A stretch of 64,000 bases of DNA from Methanoculleus chikugoensis (GTDB lineage Archaea > Halobacteriota > Methanomicrobia > Methanomicrobiales > Methanoculleaceae), in contig NZ_AP019781.1 in the NCBI RefSeq assembly GCF_019669965.1, forward strand, positions 1 to 64,000. Direction: 5' to 3'. This document shows, one piece after another, positions 36,324 to 46,189 of the stretch (positions are counted from its first letter, which is position 1; each line of letters begins with the position of its first letter). The position numbers were made by a program, and so were the translations under genes. The notes below the pieces were generated by a model. The model saw nothing but the letters and a program-made list of their open reading frames with translations, ran no database searches and was not told where the DNA came from.

Positions 36324-37478
36324 ATGTACGACAAGGATCCGGTTCGGGCGAGGCCACCCGCTCACCTCGAGGGGTGGTTCGCCGAAGAAACAACTGTGCC
36401 GTTGCCGCAGTACCTAGATGCAGAGAGAGACAGATGGATCGACCGCCATATCCCCCGGAGCATCGGGCAGGAGAGCGTGATAGACGTCCCGGCCCTCCGC
36501 TGTGAGGTCCAGGAGCAGGTCAACCCCCTGAGGACGCCCGCGGTTCCGGGGAACCGGCGGGTGGTGAGCGAAACCACCGAAGGTTCCGCCCTTGTGTCCC
36601 GGCGGGCGAGCAGGATGCGGACGCTTGCGGCGGTCCCCTGCTTCGACGAAGAGGTCGCGATCGGCTCCGTCGTCCTGCGGGCCCGGCAGCACGTCGACGA
36701 AGTCCTGGTGATAGACGACGGGTGCACGGACAACACCGCGAAGGTTGCCCGGGATGCAGGGGCGACCGTCATCTCTCACGGGACCCAGAAGGGGAAAGGA
36801 CAGGGGATCAAGAGCGCTCTTAAGTATGCGGTCGATCACGACTACGACTGCCTGGTCTTCATGGACGGGGACGGCCAGCACGACCCCGGGGAGATACCTC
36901 TCCTGGTCGAGCAGATCCGCGCCGATGCCGCCGATCTCGTCATCGGATTTCGGACCTTCGCCCAGATGCCGCTTTACCGGCGGTTCGGCCGGGCGGTGCT
37001 TGATGTCGTCTCCAGCAACGGAAGTGCGATAACCGACTCGCAGTGCGGCTTTCGGGCGCTGAACAGAAAGAGCATGGAATCGATGATCGGAACGCTTCGG
37101 ATGGACGATTTTTCGACCGAATCGGAGATGCTCAGGATCGCCCAGGAGAGGCGCTTGCGTATCGGAGAGACGCCGATAAACTGCAGATACGGCGATTTCG
37201 ATACATCCACAAAGAACCCCCTTTCTCATGGAGTGGAGGTGCTCGGATCGATATTCTGGCTTGCCGTGGAGAGAAAGCCACTTCTCCACATCGGCCTGCC
37301 CGGGATTGTCGCGATGTTTGCCGGGATTTTCTTCTTCCTTCAGTTCCTCCGGGGATTCAGCGAGACCGGCCTCGTCCCGATCGAACAGGGCATGCTTGCA
37401 TCGCTCTTCCTGATCCCGGGAACCGTCGCACTCATGCTTGGCCTGGCGCTTGCCCTCGCTGCAAGGATGCGGAAGTGA
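36324..37478 (+). CDS. Family 2 glycosyltransferase (DPM/DolP-type) with membrane anchor
   Basis: 384 residues from ATG at 36324, after GAGGGG. The first about 100 residues are an unusual basic/proline-rich extension. The GT2 domain (about 98-310) has VPCFDEEVAIGSVV, VLVIDDGCTDNT and the metal-binding FMDGDGQHDP, then TDSQCGFRALNR. Two hydrophobic segments follow (about 318-340, 355-380). Such proteins move a sugar onto a lipid carrier such as dolichyl phosphate. First gene of the surface cluster. Confidence 0.88.
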   Translation: MYDKDPVRARPPAHLEGWFAEETTVPLPQYLDAERDRWIDRHIPRSIGQESVIDVPALRCEVQEQVNPLRTPAVPGNRRVVSETTEGSALVSRRASRMRTLAAVPCFDEEVAIGSVVLRARQHVDEVLVIDDGCTDNTAKVARDAGATVISHGTQKGKGQGIKSALKYAVDHDYDCLVFMDGDGQHDPGEIPLLVEQIRADAADLVIGFRTFAQMPLYRRFGRAVLDVVSSNGSAITDSQCGFRALNRKSMESMIGTLRMDDFSTESEMLRIAQERRLRIGETPINCRYGDFDTSTKNPLSHGVEVLGSIFWLAVERKPLLHIGLPGIVAMFAGIFFFLQFLRGFSETGLVPIEQGMLASLFLIPGTVALMLGLALALAARMRK

Positions 37479-37515
37479 GCAGGGTGAACGATACGATGCA
37501 GAGGAGACGTGAAGA

Positions 37516-38595
37516 ATGATTGGAGTGGTACTCGGCACGCGGCCGGAGATCATCAAGATGTCCCCCATCATCAGGGAGTGCGAACGCAGGGGTATCGACT
37601 ATTTCATCCTCCATACCGGGCAGCACTACTCCTACGAGATGGACCGGCTCTTTTTTGAGGAACTCGAACTCCCCGACCCGGACTACAGCCTCGACGTGGG
37701 TTCCGGCACCCATGCCGGCCAGACGGCAAAGATCATGACCGGCGTCGAGGACGTCCTCGTAAAGGAGGCTCCCGACGTCGTCCTGGTGCAGGGGGACACG
37801 AACACCGTCATGGCCGGGGCTCTCGCGGCGTCGAAACTGCATATGCGGGTGGGGCATGTCGAAGCGGGGCTCCGGAGTTTCAACCGCTGGATGCCGGAAG
37901 AGATCAACCGGGTGCTCACCGACCATATCTCAGATTACCTCTTCGCCCCGACGGAGAGCGCGAGAGACAATCTCCTCCATGAGGGGATCGCCGAGCAAAA
38001 GATCTGCGTGACCGGCAACACCGTCGTCGATGCGGTATACCAGAACCTCGGCATAGCGCAGAAGAAGAGCAACGTGTTGAAAGAACTCGACCTCGAACCC
38101 CGTGAATACTTCCTCGTCACCGCCCATCGGCAGGAGAACGTGGACAACCGGACCCGGCTCAAAGAGATCTTAAAAGGGCTAGAAGGGGTGCAGAGGGAGT
38201 TCTCCCTCCCGGTCGTCTTCCCCGTCCACCCACGGACCGAGAAGCGGATCAAGGAACTGGGTATCGGCGTCGACGGGCTGAACCTCACCAAACCCTTCGG
38301 GTTCCTGGAGTTCCTGCAGCTGGAGTCGCAAGCAAAACTCGTGCTGACCGACTCCGGCGGCGTCCAGGAAGAGACCTGTGTTCTCGGCGTTCCCTGCGCC
38401 ACGATGCGGTACGACACGGAGCGGCCCGAGACGCTGGACGTCGGATCGAACGTCCTGGTCGGTGCCGACTCAAAAAAGATACTCGAAGCGGTTCGTTCCA
38501 TAGAATCCTGGAAATGCGGGTGGAAGAACCCCTACGGCGATGGTATCGCCGGAAAAATGATTGTCATGGTCTGTGCAGCCGCACGGTCCCGATGA
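37516..38595 (+). CDS. wecB: UDP-N-acetylglucosamine 2-epimerase (non-hydrolysing)
   Basis: 359 residues, normal length. Family motifs: GTRPEIIKMSPIIREC at the start, ILHTGQHYSYEMD, VLVQGDTNTVMAG, VEAGLRSFNRWMPEEINR, TAHRQENVDN and LVLTDSGGVQEETCVLGVPC. Converts UDP-GlcNAc to UDP-ManNAc. The next gene oxidises that product. Confidence 0.94.
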   Translation: MIGVVLGTRPEIIKMSPIIRECERRGIDYFILHTGQHYSYEMDRLFFEELELPDPDYSLDVGSGTHAGQTAKIMTGVEDVLVKEAPDVVLVQGDTNTVMAGALAASKLHMRVGHVEAGLRSFNRWMPEEINRVLTDHISDYLFAPTESARDNLLHEGIAEQKICVTGNTVVDAVYQNLGIAQKKSNVLKELDLEPREYFLVTAHRQENVDNRTRLKEILKGLEGVQREFSLPVVFPVHPRTEKRIKELGIGVDGLNLTKPFGFLEFLQLESQAKLVLTDSGGVQEETCVLGVPCATMRYDTERPETLDVGSNVLVGADSKKILEAVRSIESWKCGWKNPYGDGIAGKMIVMVCAAARSR

Positions 38596-38614
38596 CTGCC
38601 CGAGGAGAATGCAC

Positions 38615-39988
38615 ATGAAGATCTGCGTACTGGGATTAGGATACATAGGATTGCCGACTGCACTGTTGTTTGCGGCTCACGGGGCGGATGTTGTAGGCGT
38701 CGACGTGAAGCAGAGCGTGGTGGATTGCCTGAACCGCGGGAGCCTGCCGTTCACGGAGCCGGGGCTTGACGACCTTTATGGCGAGGCTAAAAGCCGGTTC
38801 CTCGTCAGAACCGGACCGGAGGCCGCGGACGTCTTCCTGATTGCCGTGCCGACACCCCTGGATCCGGCAACGAAAGTCTCCAACCTCGCCTACGTCAAGA
38901 GCGCCGCCGACATGATCGCCCCCCATCTTCGCAGAGGGAACCTGGTCGTCCTTGAATCGACCGTCCCTCCCGGCACCAGCGAACGGGTCATCATCCCGAG
39001 ACTCGAGAAGAGCGGCGTTGCCGTCGGGGACTTCCTCTACGCCCACTGCCCTGAGCGGGCGATACCCGGGCGAACCCTCTCCGAGATGACGGGCAACAAC
39101 CGCATCATCGGCGGCTACGACCGGGACTCCACCGACCGGGCGACCGCGATCTACCGGACATTCGTCCGCGGGCAGATCTACCAGACCGATGCGAGGACGG
39201 CGGAGTTCGTCAAGTTAATGGAGAACACCTGCCGCGACGTGAACATCGCGCTCGCAAACGAGTTCGCCCAGCTCGCGGAAGAGTGCAGGATCAACGTCTG
39301 GGAGGCCATCACCCTCGCAAACAAGCACCCCCGGGTCACCGTCCTCAACCCCGGCCCGGGTGTCGGAGGGCACTGCATCGCCGTCGACCCCTGGTTCCTG
39401 ACCGAGAACTCGACTCGGTGCAGGATGGTCTCGACCGCACGGGAGATCAACGACTCCATGCCGAACTACGTGCTGCATATCGCACGCGGCCTGCTCGCCG
39501 GCATCCGGGATCCGACGATCAGCATCCTCGGCGTCGCCTACAAGGGCAACGTCGGCGATACCAGGGAGAGCCCGGCGTTCAAGTTCCTCCAGCTCGCCGA
39601 GAACGAAGGATATGCCGTCCGGTGCCACGACCCGTATGCGGCGGAGTTCGCGCATCCTCTCATGGACCTCCCAAAAGCGACCGCAGGGAGCGACTGTATC
39701 GTCATTCTCACCGATCACGACTGCTTCCGGAGACTCGATCCGGCAACGCTCCAGGTGAGGACGAAACTCGTCATAGATGCCCGGAACATCCTCGACCACG
39801 AGAAGTGGTCCGACCAGGGCTTTGCCGTCCGCGTGCTGGGCGACGGTTCATCGGTGCAGCAGACGGTTCCGGGTGAGATCGCGGCCCCGGCAGGGCTGTA
39901 CCCTGCAAGCGTTGCGCGGCCGATTGCACCGCCATCGCCGCCGTCCATATCCCTGCTCTCTCCGAACGGGCGGGAGGGCTTCCTTTAG
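38615..39988 (+). CDS. wecC: UDP-N-acetyl-D-mannosamine dehydrogenase
   Basis: 457 residues from ATG at 38615, seven bases after GAGGAG. NAD-binding loop VLGLGYIGLPTALLFA at the start; catalytic cysteine in NPGPGVGGHCIAVDPWF; C-terminal UDP-binding domain with LGVAYKGNVGDTRESPAFK. The combination with wecB indicates UDP-ManNAcA production; other UDP-sugar 6-dehydrogenase substrates are less likely. A Pro/Ser-rich tail of about 40 residues is not part of the enzyme fold. Confidence 0.9.
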   Translation: MKICVLGLGYIGLPTALLFAAHGADVVGVDVKQSVVDCLNRGSLPFTEPGLDDLYGEAKSRFLVRTGPEAADVFLIAVPTPLDPATKVSNLAYVKSAADMIAPHLRRGNLVVLESTVPPGTSERVIIPRLEKSGVAVGDFLYAHCPERAIPGRTLSEMTGNNRIIGGYDRDSTDRATAIYRTFVRGQIYQTDARTAEFVKLMENTCRDVNIALANEFAQLAEECRINVWEAITLANKHPRVTVLNPGPGVGGHCIAVDPWFLTENSTRCRMVSTAREINDSMPNYVLHIARGLLAGIRDPTISILGVAYKGNVGDTRESPAFKFLQLAENEGYAVRCHDPYAAEFAHPLMDLPKATAGSDCIVILTDHDCFRRLDPATLQVRTKLVIDARNILDHEKWSDQGFAVRVLGDGSSVQQTVPGEIAAPAGLYPASVARPIAPPSPPSISLLSPNGREGFL

Positions 39989-40066
39989 TCCTCCCGGATA
40001 CGGTCTCAAAGGGCAGGATTCGCCGCCATCCTCCCACGACCACATTCAGATACTACGAGGAGTTGC

Positions 40067-41275
40067 ATGAAACAGGTATGCATCGTATCGCAACACTTTC
40101 CGCCGGAGAAATCGGGAAACGCGTCACGGATCTACGACACCGCCGCGCACCTTGCAAAACTGGGTATCGGCGTGACCGTGCTTGCGCCGCACCCCACGTT
40201 CCCCACCGGCTCGTTCCCCCGTACATGGAAGCGCTCTGACGTGCAGGAAGTCGACGGGATCCGGGTCGTCCGCCTCTGGACCTGGCAGCCGGGCTCCGGG
40301 GATCCGGGGTTTGCAAGCAGGATGGCCTACTATCTCTCCTTTCCCGTCCACGCCGCACTCTGGCTCCTCTTCACCCGGATCCGGTTCGACGCAATCATGA
40401 CGTCGGCGCCGCCGCTCTTCACCGGGATCCCGGGGTACGTCCTGAAACGGACGTCACGGGTGAAGTGGATCCTCGATATCCGCGATCTCTGGATCGATGC
40501 GTCGATAGGCCTCGGGTTCCTCAGGGAAGGAAGCCTCTACGAGAGGCTGAGCCGGAGGTTCGAACAGGCGTGTCTTGACCAGGCGGATCTCGTCGGGGTC
40601 ACGACGGAGGAACTCGGGCGGAGGATCTCGTTGCGCTACCGGGTTACGGCCCCCATGGAACTGCTGCCGAACGGCGTCAATACCGAGTTCTTCCGCCCCA
40701 CGGACGGCGGAAAGAAGCGGCAGATCATCTACGCCGGCAACGTCGGGCACGCCCAGGATCTCGACAAGGTGGCTCTCGCCGTCAAGTCGATGAACGGCAC
40801 CTACAACCTGAAGTTCGTCATCGTCGGGGACGGCGACACGCGGAAGAGCCTCGAAGGGCTGGTGAAGGCGGAGAGCCTGACCGACTCCGTCATCTTCACG
40901 GGCATCCTTCCGCGCGAGGAGATCCCGCGGCTGCTCTCCGAATCGCTTGTGGGGGTGGCGCCCTTAAAGAGGCTCGTGAACCTCGAATACGCGGCGCCCA
41001 CCAAGGCCTACGAGTACATGGCCTGCGGGATACCCTTCGTCGGCTGCGGAAACGGCGAGATCGCCCATCTCGCGAAGGAGTCGGGTGCGGGGGTCATCGC
41101 CGAGAACACGCCGGAGGCGATCGCCGCGACGCTCTCGAAGCTCCTCGACGACCCCGAGAAGATGGAGGAGATGGGACGCCGGGGCCGGGAGTACGTCGCA
41201 AAGCACTACGACCGGCGATCGGTCGCCCTGAAACTGAAGCACTATATCGAGAGGATGGCATGGACGGGCGTGTGA
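40067..41275 (+). CDS. Family 4 glycosyltransferase (WcaI-like)
   Basis: 402 residues. N-terminal acceptor domain CIVSQHFPPEKSGNASRIYD, C-terminal donor domain IIYAGNVGHAQDLDKVALA, FTGILPREEIPRLLSE and the E-x7-E region KAYEYMACGIPFVGCGNGEIA. Adds one sugar, probably on the cytoplasmic side, to the growing glycan. Overlaps the toroid gene by 16 bases. Confidence 0.9.
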   Translation: MKQVCIVSQHFPPEKSGNASRIYDTAAHLAKLGIGVTVLAPHPTFPTGSFPRTWKRSDVQEVDGIRVVRLWTWQPGSGDPGFASRMAYYLSFPVHAALWLLFTRIRFDAIMTSAPPLFTGIPGYVLKRTSRVKWILDIRDLWIDASIGLGFLREGSLYERLSRRFEQACLDQADLVGVTTEELGRRISLRYRVTAPMELLPNGVNTEFFRPTDGGKKRQIIYAGNVGHAQDLDKVALAVKSMNGTYNLKFVIVGDGDTRKSLEGLVKAESLTDSVIFTGILPREEIPRLLSESLVGVAPLKRLVNLEYAAPTKAYEYMACGIPFVGCGNGEIAHLAKESGAGVIAENTPEAIAATLSKLLDDPEKMEEMGRRGREYVAKHYDRRSVALKLKHYIERMAWTGV

Positions 41276-42450
41276 GAGCGCTTCTCTCCCGGGTTACCGG
41301 GGAGGTCCGGGACCTCGCCGTCGTCGACGGCGAGACTGCGTACATCCGCGACCCGGTCTTTCCGGTCATCCGGAACCGCGTGAACGCCGAAGTCGCAAAA
41401 ACGATGCTCCGTCTGGGGGGCGACCCGCTCGTGGGCCCGATCCTGAACTACGCCGCGGGGTGCCAGAACCCAGACGGGTCCTGGAACGAGGTTCACGTCA
41501 ACTACAACGAGCCTTCGGCCCTGATCACGGCATTCATCGGCGACGCGTTCCTGGAGGCGGCGGATCGATATCCGCACGAAGAAGAACTCCGAAAAGCCCG
41601 GGACTACGTCCTCGCCGCCGAGAGGAGCCCGGGATGTTTCCTGAAGTCCCGGGGCTACACCGCCGACCACCTGAACGTCGACGCCTCCTGCGGGGCGTTC
41701 CTTGCCTGGTATGCGGAGCGCTACGACGATGAGGAAGCCCGTGCGGCCGCGCTGCGGGCGGCGGAGAACGTCGTCCGCCACCAGCGCCCCGACGGCGTCT
41801 ACCCCTACGCGGTCGATAAGGGGACCTATCCTTTCGTCTTCGACCTCCCCTGCGTGCACTACCAGGGGGTGACGACCTACTACCTCGCAAAGGCAAACGA
41901 CGTCCTGCGCGACGAGCGTATCGACGAGAGCATCGCAGGAGGCGTGCGGTGGCTCGCGGCCGCCCAACGCCCCGACGGGCGGTTCGATTGGTCGAAGAGC
42001 GGCCTCTCCTTCGCCTACCACCTCTCCGGGGCGTATGCATTCGCCCTGGCCTCGTTCGTCTACGCCTCGCGGACGGACGGGCGGTACCGGGAGCACGCCG
42101 ACCGCTGCCTCGAACGGCTCGAGCGGGACGTACCGGGGCTCGCCCCCCGGTGGGAGCCCGGCTCCTGGCCTGGTCTCGTCCCGTCCTTCGCCACGGCGGC
42201 GAAGGCGGCGTCGCTCGGGGACTACCCGCTGCGGCACCGGGCGTTCCGGTTCGGCTACGGCGTGTACCGCGAGATCGCCCGGCGGCGGTACGGCAGAACC
42301 GCGGAGACGCGGTCGTTCGAGGCTCTCTGCCGACTGCTCCGGATCCGGTCGTCGACCGTGGAACCGTCGAATAACTTCCCCGATCTCTTCATGACCTCGG
42401 AGGTGCTCGACTGTCTCAGCCAGTCGGGAGTATGGGAGAACCACGCATGA
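41260..42450 (+). CDS. Alpha/alpha-toroid protein of unknown function
   Basis: 396 residues from ATG at 41260 (GAGAGG five bases upstream). Repeating helical pairs with CQNPDGSWNEVH, QRPDGVYPYAV, AQRPDGRFDWSKSG mark an alpha/alpha-toroid of the kind found in terpene cyclases, polysaccharide lyases and uronate-processing enzymes. No catalytic signature that decides between them is recognised. Position between a glycosyltransferase and a bi-domain oxidoreductase, overlapping both, suggests a role on the glycan, such as epimerase or lyase. This is inference. Confidence 0.75.
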   Translation: MDGRVRALLSRVTGEVRDLAVVDGETAYIRDPVFPVIRNRVNAEVAKTMLRLGGDPLVGPILNYAAGCQNPDGSWNEVHVNYNEPSALITAFIGDAFLEAADRYPHEEELRKARDYVLAAERSPGCFLKSRGYTADHLNVDASCGAFLAWYAERYDDEEARAAALRAAENVVRHQRPDGVYPYAVDKGTYPFVFDLPCVHYQGVTTYYLAKANDVLRDERIDESIAGGVRWLAAAQRPDGRFDWSKSGLSFAYHLSGAYAFALASFVYASRTDGRYREHADRCLERLERDVPGLAPRWEPGSWPGLVPSFATAAKAASLGDYPLRHRAFRFGYGVYREIARRRYGRTAETRSFEALCRLLRIRSSTVEPSNNFPDLFMTSEVLDCLSQSGVWENHA

Positions 42451-44594
42451 AACAGGTATTGCTCGACCTGCATTCAGGGTCCATCCAGGTGGAGAACGTT
42501 CCCGTTCCCGCCGTCACGAGGGGGGTCGTCGTCGAGAACGCCTACTCCCTCATCAGCGCCGGCACCGAGTCGTCGCTGATCAATCTCGCACAGCAGTCGC
42601 TCGTCGGCAAGGCGAAGGCACGCCCCGACGACGTCAAGAAAGTCCTCCAGAAGATCGGGACGGACGGCCTCCTCCCGGCCTACCGGCAGGCGATGAGCCG
42701 TCTCTCCAAACCCGAACCGCTCGGCTACAGCTCTGCGGGCACGGTGGTGACGACGGCGTCCGACGAGTTCGAGGTCGGCGACCGCGTCGCCTGTGCCGGA
42801 GCCGGGTATGCGGTGCATGCCGAATACGTCTCGGTTCCAAAGAATCTCTGCGTCAGGATCCCCGACGGCGTCGGGTTCCGGGAGGCGGCGTTCACGACCG
42901 TGGGAGCGATCGCGATGCACGGTGCGAGAAACGCGAACGTCGCCGTGGGCGAGAACGTCGCGGTGATCGGGCTCGGGCTGATCGGGCTCCTCACCGTCCA
43001 GATCCTCAAAGCCGCGGGGTGCCGGGTGATCGGGATCGATATCGACCCCGAGAAACTCGCGCTCGCGGCGGATCTCGGCGCTGACGTCGTCTCGAACTAC
43101 GACGGCCTCTTCGAGCGGGTGCGGGCGTTCTCGCCGTTCGGGGCGGACGCGGTCATCATCACCGCGGCCACTAAATCAAGCGCACCCATCGAGGCCGCCG
43201 GCCGCCTGGTCAGGGACAGGGGCAGGGTCGTGGTCGTCGGGAACGTCGGCATGAACGTGCCCCGGGACGTCTTCTACGAGAAAGAGGCGGAGGTCGTCGT
43301 CTCCCGGTCGTACGGTCCCGGCCGCTACGACAGGAACTACGAGGAGCGGGGGATCGACTACCCGATCTACGTCCGGTGGACGGAGAAGAGGAACATGGAG
43401 GCGTTCCTCGAACTGGTGCGGCAGAAGAAGATCGACCTCGACCGCCTGATCACCCACACCTTCCCGCTCGATGAGGCGCCGGGGGCCTATGACCTCATCA
43501 ACACCGGAAAGGAACGGTTCATCGGGGTTCTCCTGCAGTACAGCCCGAACGGTTCGGGCGCCTCCGGCACCGTCGTCCGCTTCCCACAGCCCGGCGCACG
43601 GAAGCGCAAGGCTCCGGCCGCGGCCCGGACGCTCGGGTGCATCGGCGCCGGGGTCCACGCCCAGAGCGCCCTCTACCCGCACCTCTCCGCCCTCCCGGTG
43701 AACCTCGGGGGGCTTGCGACCGCGACGGGACTCTCGGCGCAGACGGTCGCGAAGAAGTACGGGTTCGCCTACTGCACCACCGACTACCGGAGGATCCTCG
43801 ACGACCCCGATATCGACGCAGTGATGATCGCGACGAGAAACGACCTGCATGCGCCGATGGCAATCGAGGCGCTGCGCGCCGGAAAAGACGTCTTCGTGGA
43901 AAAACCGCTCGCGACCGATATCGACAGCCTCCGCCGGATCGTCGAGGCCAGAAACGAGTCCGGGCGGCGGCTGATGGTCGGGTTCAATCGCCGCCACTCC
44001 CCGCTTGCCGTGAAGATGAAGGAGTTCTTCAAAAACCGGGCAACCCCCGCCGTCCTGCACTACCGGGTCAACGCCGGGCAGATCCCGCCCGAACACTGGG
44101 TGCACGACGACGAGCAGGGCGGCGGGATGCTGATCTCGGAGTGCTGCCACTTCATCGACTTCATGCAGTACATCACCGGGGCACGGCCGGTCCAGGTCGT
44201 TGCCCGGGCGATCGAGCCGACCGGGACGCTCCGGAAGTACGACAACTTCCAGGCGACCCTGACGTTCGACGACGGGTCGCTCGGCACCGTCACCTACACG
44301 ACGCTCGGGGATCGCTCCTACCCCAAAGAGACGGTCGAGGTCTTCGCCGGCAACGCTGTCGGGAGGATCACCGACTTCCGCGACCTCGAACTCCGGCGGG
44401 AGGGGAAGGCATCGCGGGAGAAGCGGTGGCTCACCCAGGAGAAGGGGTTTGCCGAGGAACTCCTGGCGTTCGTGAAGGGCGAGGAGCCGGACTTCGCCGG
44501 AAGCGTCGCGACGACGCTCGCGACGTTTGCGGCATGGGAGTCGATCGACACCGGGGCGACGCAGGAGATCGATCTCGGGCGGGTCGGGTTGTGA
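42447..44594 (+). CDS. Bi-domain oxidoreductase (zinc-type alcohol dehydrogenase + Gfo/Idh/MocA)
   Basis: 715 residues from ATG at 42447, which overlaps the stop of the toroid gene (ATGA). Residues about 1-370 form a medium-chain dehydrogenase (SLISAGTESSLI, VAVIGLGLIGLLTVQILKA for NAD(P)), and about 390-715 a Gfo/Idh/MocA oxidoreductase (LGCIGAGVHAQSALYPHL, the EKPLATD motif, and GGGMLISECCHFIDFM). This fused architecture is common in exopolysaccharide gene clusters beside heparinase-like proteins; its reaction is unproven, but sugar oxidation/reduction is likely. Confidence 0.9.
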   Translation: MKQVLLDLHSGSIQVENVPVPAVTRGVVVENAYSLISAGTESSLINLAQQSLVGKAKARPDDVKKVLQKIGTDGLLPAYRQAMSRLSKPEPLGYSSAGTVVTTASDEFEVGDRVACAGAGYAVHAEYVSVPKNLCVRIPDGVGFREAAFTTVGAIAMHGARNANVAVGENVAVIGLGLIGLLTVQILKAAGCRVIGIDIDPEKLALAADLGADVVSNYDGLFERVRAFSPFGADAVIITAATKSSAPIEAAGRLVRDRGRVVVVGNVGMNVPRDVFYEKEAEVVVSRSYGPGRYDRNYEERGIDYPIYVRWTEKRNMEAFLELVRQKKIDLDRLITHTFPLDEAPGAYDLINTGKERFIGVLLQYSPNGSGASGTVVRFPQPGARKRKAPAAARTLGCIGAGVHAQSALYPHLSALPVNLGGLATATGLSAQTVAKKYGFAYCTTDYRRILDDPDIDAVMIATRNDLHAPMAIEALRAGKDVFVEKPLATDIDSLRRIVEARNESGRRLMVGFNRRHSPLAVKMKEFFKNRATPAVLHYRVNAGQIPPEHWVHDDEQGGGMLISECCHFIDFMQYITGARPVQVVARAIEPTGTLRKYDNFQATLTFDDGSLGTVTYTTLGDRSYPKETVEVFAGNAVGRITDFRDLELRREGKASREKRWLTQEKGFAEELLAFVKGEEPDFAGSVATTLATFAAWESIDTGATQEIDLGRVGL

Positions 44595-44640
44595 TGCGGT
44601 TTAAGCGTTGAGAGCGGGTTTTTGCACCCCCACAGCGAGA

Positions 44641-44985
44641 GCAGTGCGCGGTGATAGCCAGTGGGAAGCCGAGTCCCGGGATCTAGTTGGGACTCCGTTC
44701 TTCTCCGGAGTATCCCCATGCAGTGGACCGTGGGAGTATCGCCATGGGGGAGGGGCTGACGGGGAGTGCGAGCGGAGCGAGCTTGAGCACCGATAGGTGC
44801 GAAGGGGGCGTGCCCCCTCCCCTGTCTCTACCGGATTCGAGGATACCACTAGCCCCCATCCCGCCCGGCCTTCGGCCTCCTCATTCGCACCTAACGGTGC
44901 TCGAACTCCTGCCGTTCCGGCAGTCGTTCCCCGCCCCGAGGGGCGGGGGCAGTGCGTGGCGATTGCCAGGGAAAGCCGTAGGCGG
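44641..44985. repeat. Intergenic repeat element sharing arms with the 27.7 kb element
   Basis: Inverted arms GAGCTTGAGCACCGATAGGTGCGA (44779-44802) and TTCGCACCTAACGGTGCTCGAACTC (44884-44908) flank about 80 bases. Outside them a direct repeat, GCAGTGCG.GG.GAT.GCCAG.G.AAGCCG, occurs at 44641-44670 and 44949-44980. The arm sequence is the same as at 27680 and 27909. Open frames here do not look like genes. The gap lies between the oxidoreductase and radical SAM genes. Confidence 0.7.
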
Positions 44986-45076
44986 GAATTGTGAGGTTCT
45001 GAAAAGTGACGGGTGTTCCACCCAGAGCCTGCACTCCGGGGAGAAACCAGGCTCCCACCCGCCCCCGGCTCAACAC

Positions 45077-46189
45077 TTACAGAGACGAAATCCGGGTATT
45101 CCGGATATACGCCAGCTGTTCGCGGATCCGCTCCGGGATCGTGCGGGGGTCTCCTGCCATAACAGCATCATGCCACTCCTCCCGGCACGAGCAGTCCAGA
45201 CCGTCGAACTCCGCCATGTCGAAATGGGAGTTGTAGCGCTGGATGGCTTCGGTGATCCCGGCATCGCACTTCCCGCAGTTCCGGGCCCAGTCGAGCGACT
45301 CGACCGAGTAGTTCCAGGGGCTGACGTAGACGTGGGCACGGTCCCCGAACCGTTCCCGGCACTGCTGCAGGAGTTCGACGAGCGTCCAGAGCCACGGCGG
45401 GCGGTAGAGGTCGTTCTTCCAGAGTTCGTGCACGACGGTGTTCTTCTCGACCGTCGTCACCTCGAGGTCGACGTAGTCGATCCCGCGGGAGATGCAGTAG
45501 GAGATGGTCTGCAGGATGTCGTCTATCGCTTCTCCTTCAGTGAGGAACGGCGGTTTTACCAGGAGGAGCGGTTTCGTCAGCACGCCCATTCCCCGCATCC
45601 TTGAATGGAAGAGATCGAAGTTGTTCGCCGAAAACCCCTTGTTGATGCAGAGGTTCATCACCTGGGCGTTTGCAGACTCGAACCCGAACGCCACCTCGAG
45701 CTGCCGCCCGTTTAAGGCTTTCTTCATCTTTGCCACGTGCTCGTCGGGGGAATAATCGATCCTCGACTCGACGACCACCTTCTTGATGGTTCGATAGTCG
45801 TCGATGTACGAGCAGATCTTCTCGATGGCGGCAACCGGCATCTCTCGCTCGTTAAAGATGTTACCGTCGTTGTATATCGAGACGATCGGGTAATCACCGA
45901 GATCGACGGCGTCCATCACGTGCTCGAACTGCGCAATGTATTCGTCAGCCGATACCTCTCTGCCCCGGGAAGTTGCACAGTAAAAACCGCACATGGTACA
46001 CCCTCCCGTCTTCTCGACCCACTCGCACCCCGTGGACCGGAGGAAGATGATCAGCCGCCTGATGGGTTGATCGTCGAGATGTCCAATCCGCTCCTCCCAC
46101 CCGATAGGAATCGTAAAATCGAGGTCTTGCGGAACCTTTCCATTCTGTTTGCGCAGCCCGCCGGCCAGTGCCCGGATCTCGTTTAGAAT
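45077..46189 (-). CDS. Radical SAM protein (archaeosine/Elp3-like, TIGR01210-type), no canonical start codon
   Basis: The first in-frame ATG is at 45994 and would give 305 residues, but the conserved cluster region lies partly upstream of it: STGCEWVEKTGGCTMCGFYC runs across the ATG (cysteines encoded at 46025-46027, 45998-46000, 45989-45991 and 45977-45979). The frame is open to a stop at 46328, with no ATG, GTG or TTG between. GGAG near 46196 lies six bases before an ATT codon at 46189, used here as a tentative start, so a rare ATT start or a lesion is possible. The family binds a [4Fe-4S] cluster and SAM. Later segments (VVVESRIDYSPDE, EVAFGFESANAQVMN, DYVDLEVTTVEKNTVV) are intact. Confidence 0.75.
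   Translation of the reverse strand: MLNEIRALAGGLRKQNGKVPQDLDFTIPIGWEERIGHLDDQPIRRLIIFLRSTGCEWVEKTGGCTMCGFYCATSRGREVSADEYIAQFEHVMDAVDLGDYPIVSIYNDGNIFNEREMPVAAIEKICSYIDDYRTIKKVVVESRIDYSPDEHVAKMKKALNGRQLEVAFGFESANAQVMNLCINKGFSANNFDLFHSRMRGMGVLTKPLLLVKPPFLTEGEAIDDILQTISYCISRGIDYVDLEVTTVEKNTVVHELWKNDLYRPPWLWTLVELLQQCRERFGDRAHVYVSPWNYSVESLDWARNCGKCDAGITEAIQRYNSHFDMAEFDGLDCSCREEWHDAVMAGDPRTIPERIREQLAYIRNTRISSL

Noticed and set aside
44608-45604. Several plus-strand frames between the oxidoreductase and radical SAM genes
   Set aside because: They read through repeat sequence and then the opposite strand of the radical SAM gene.
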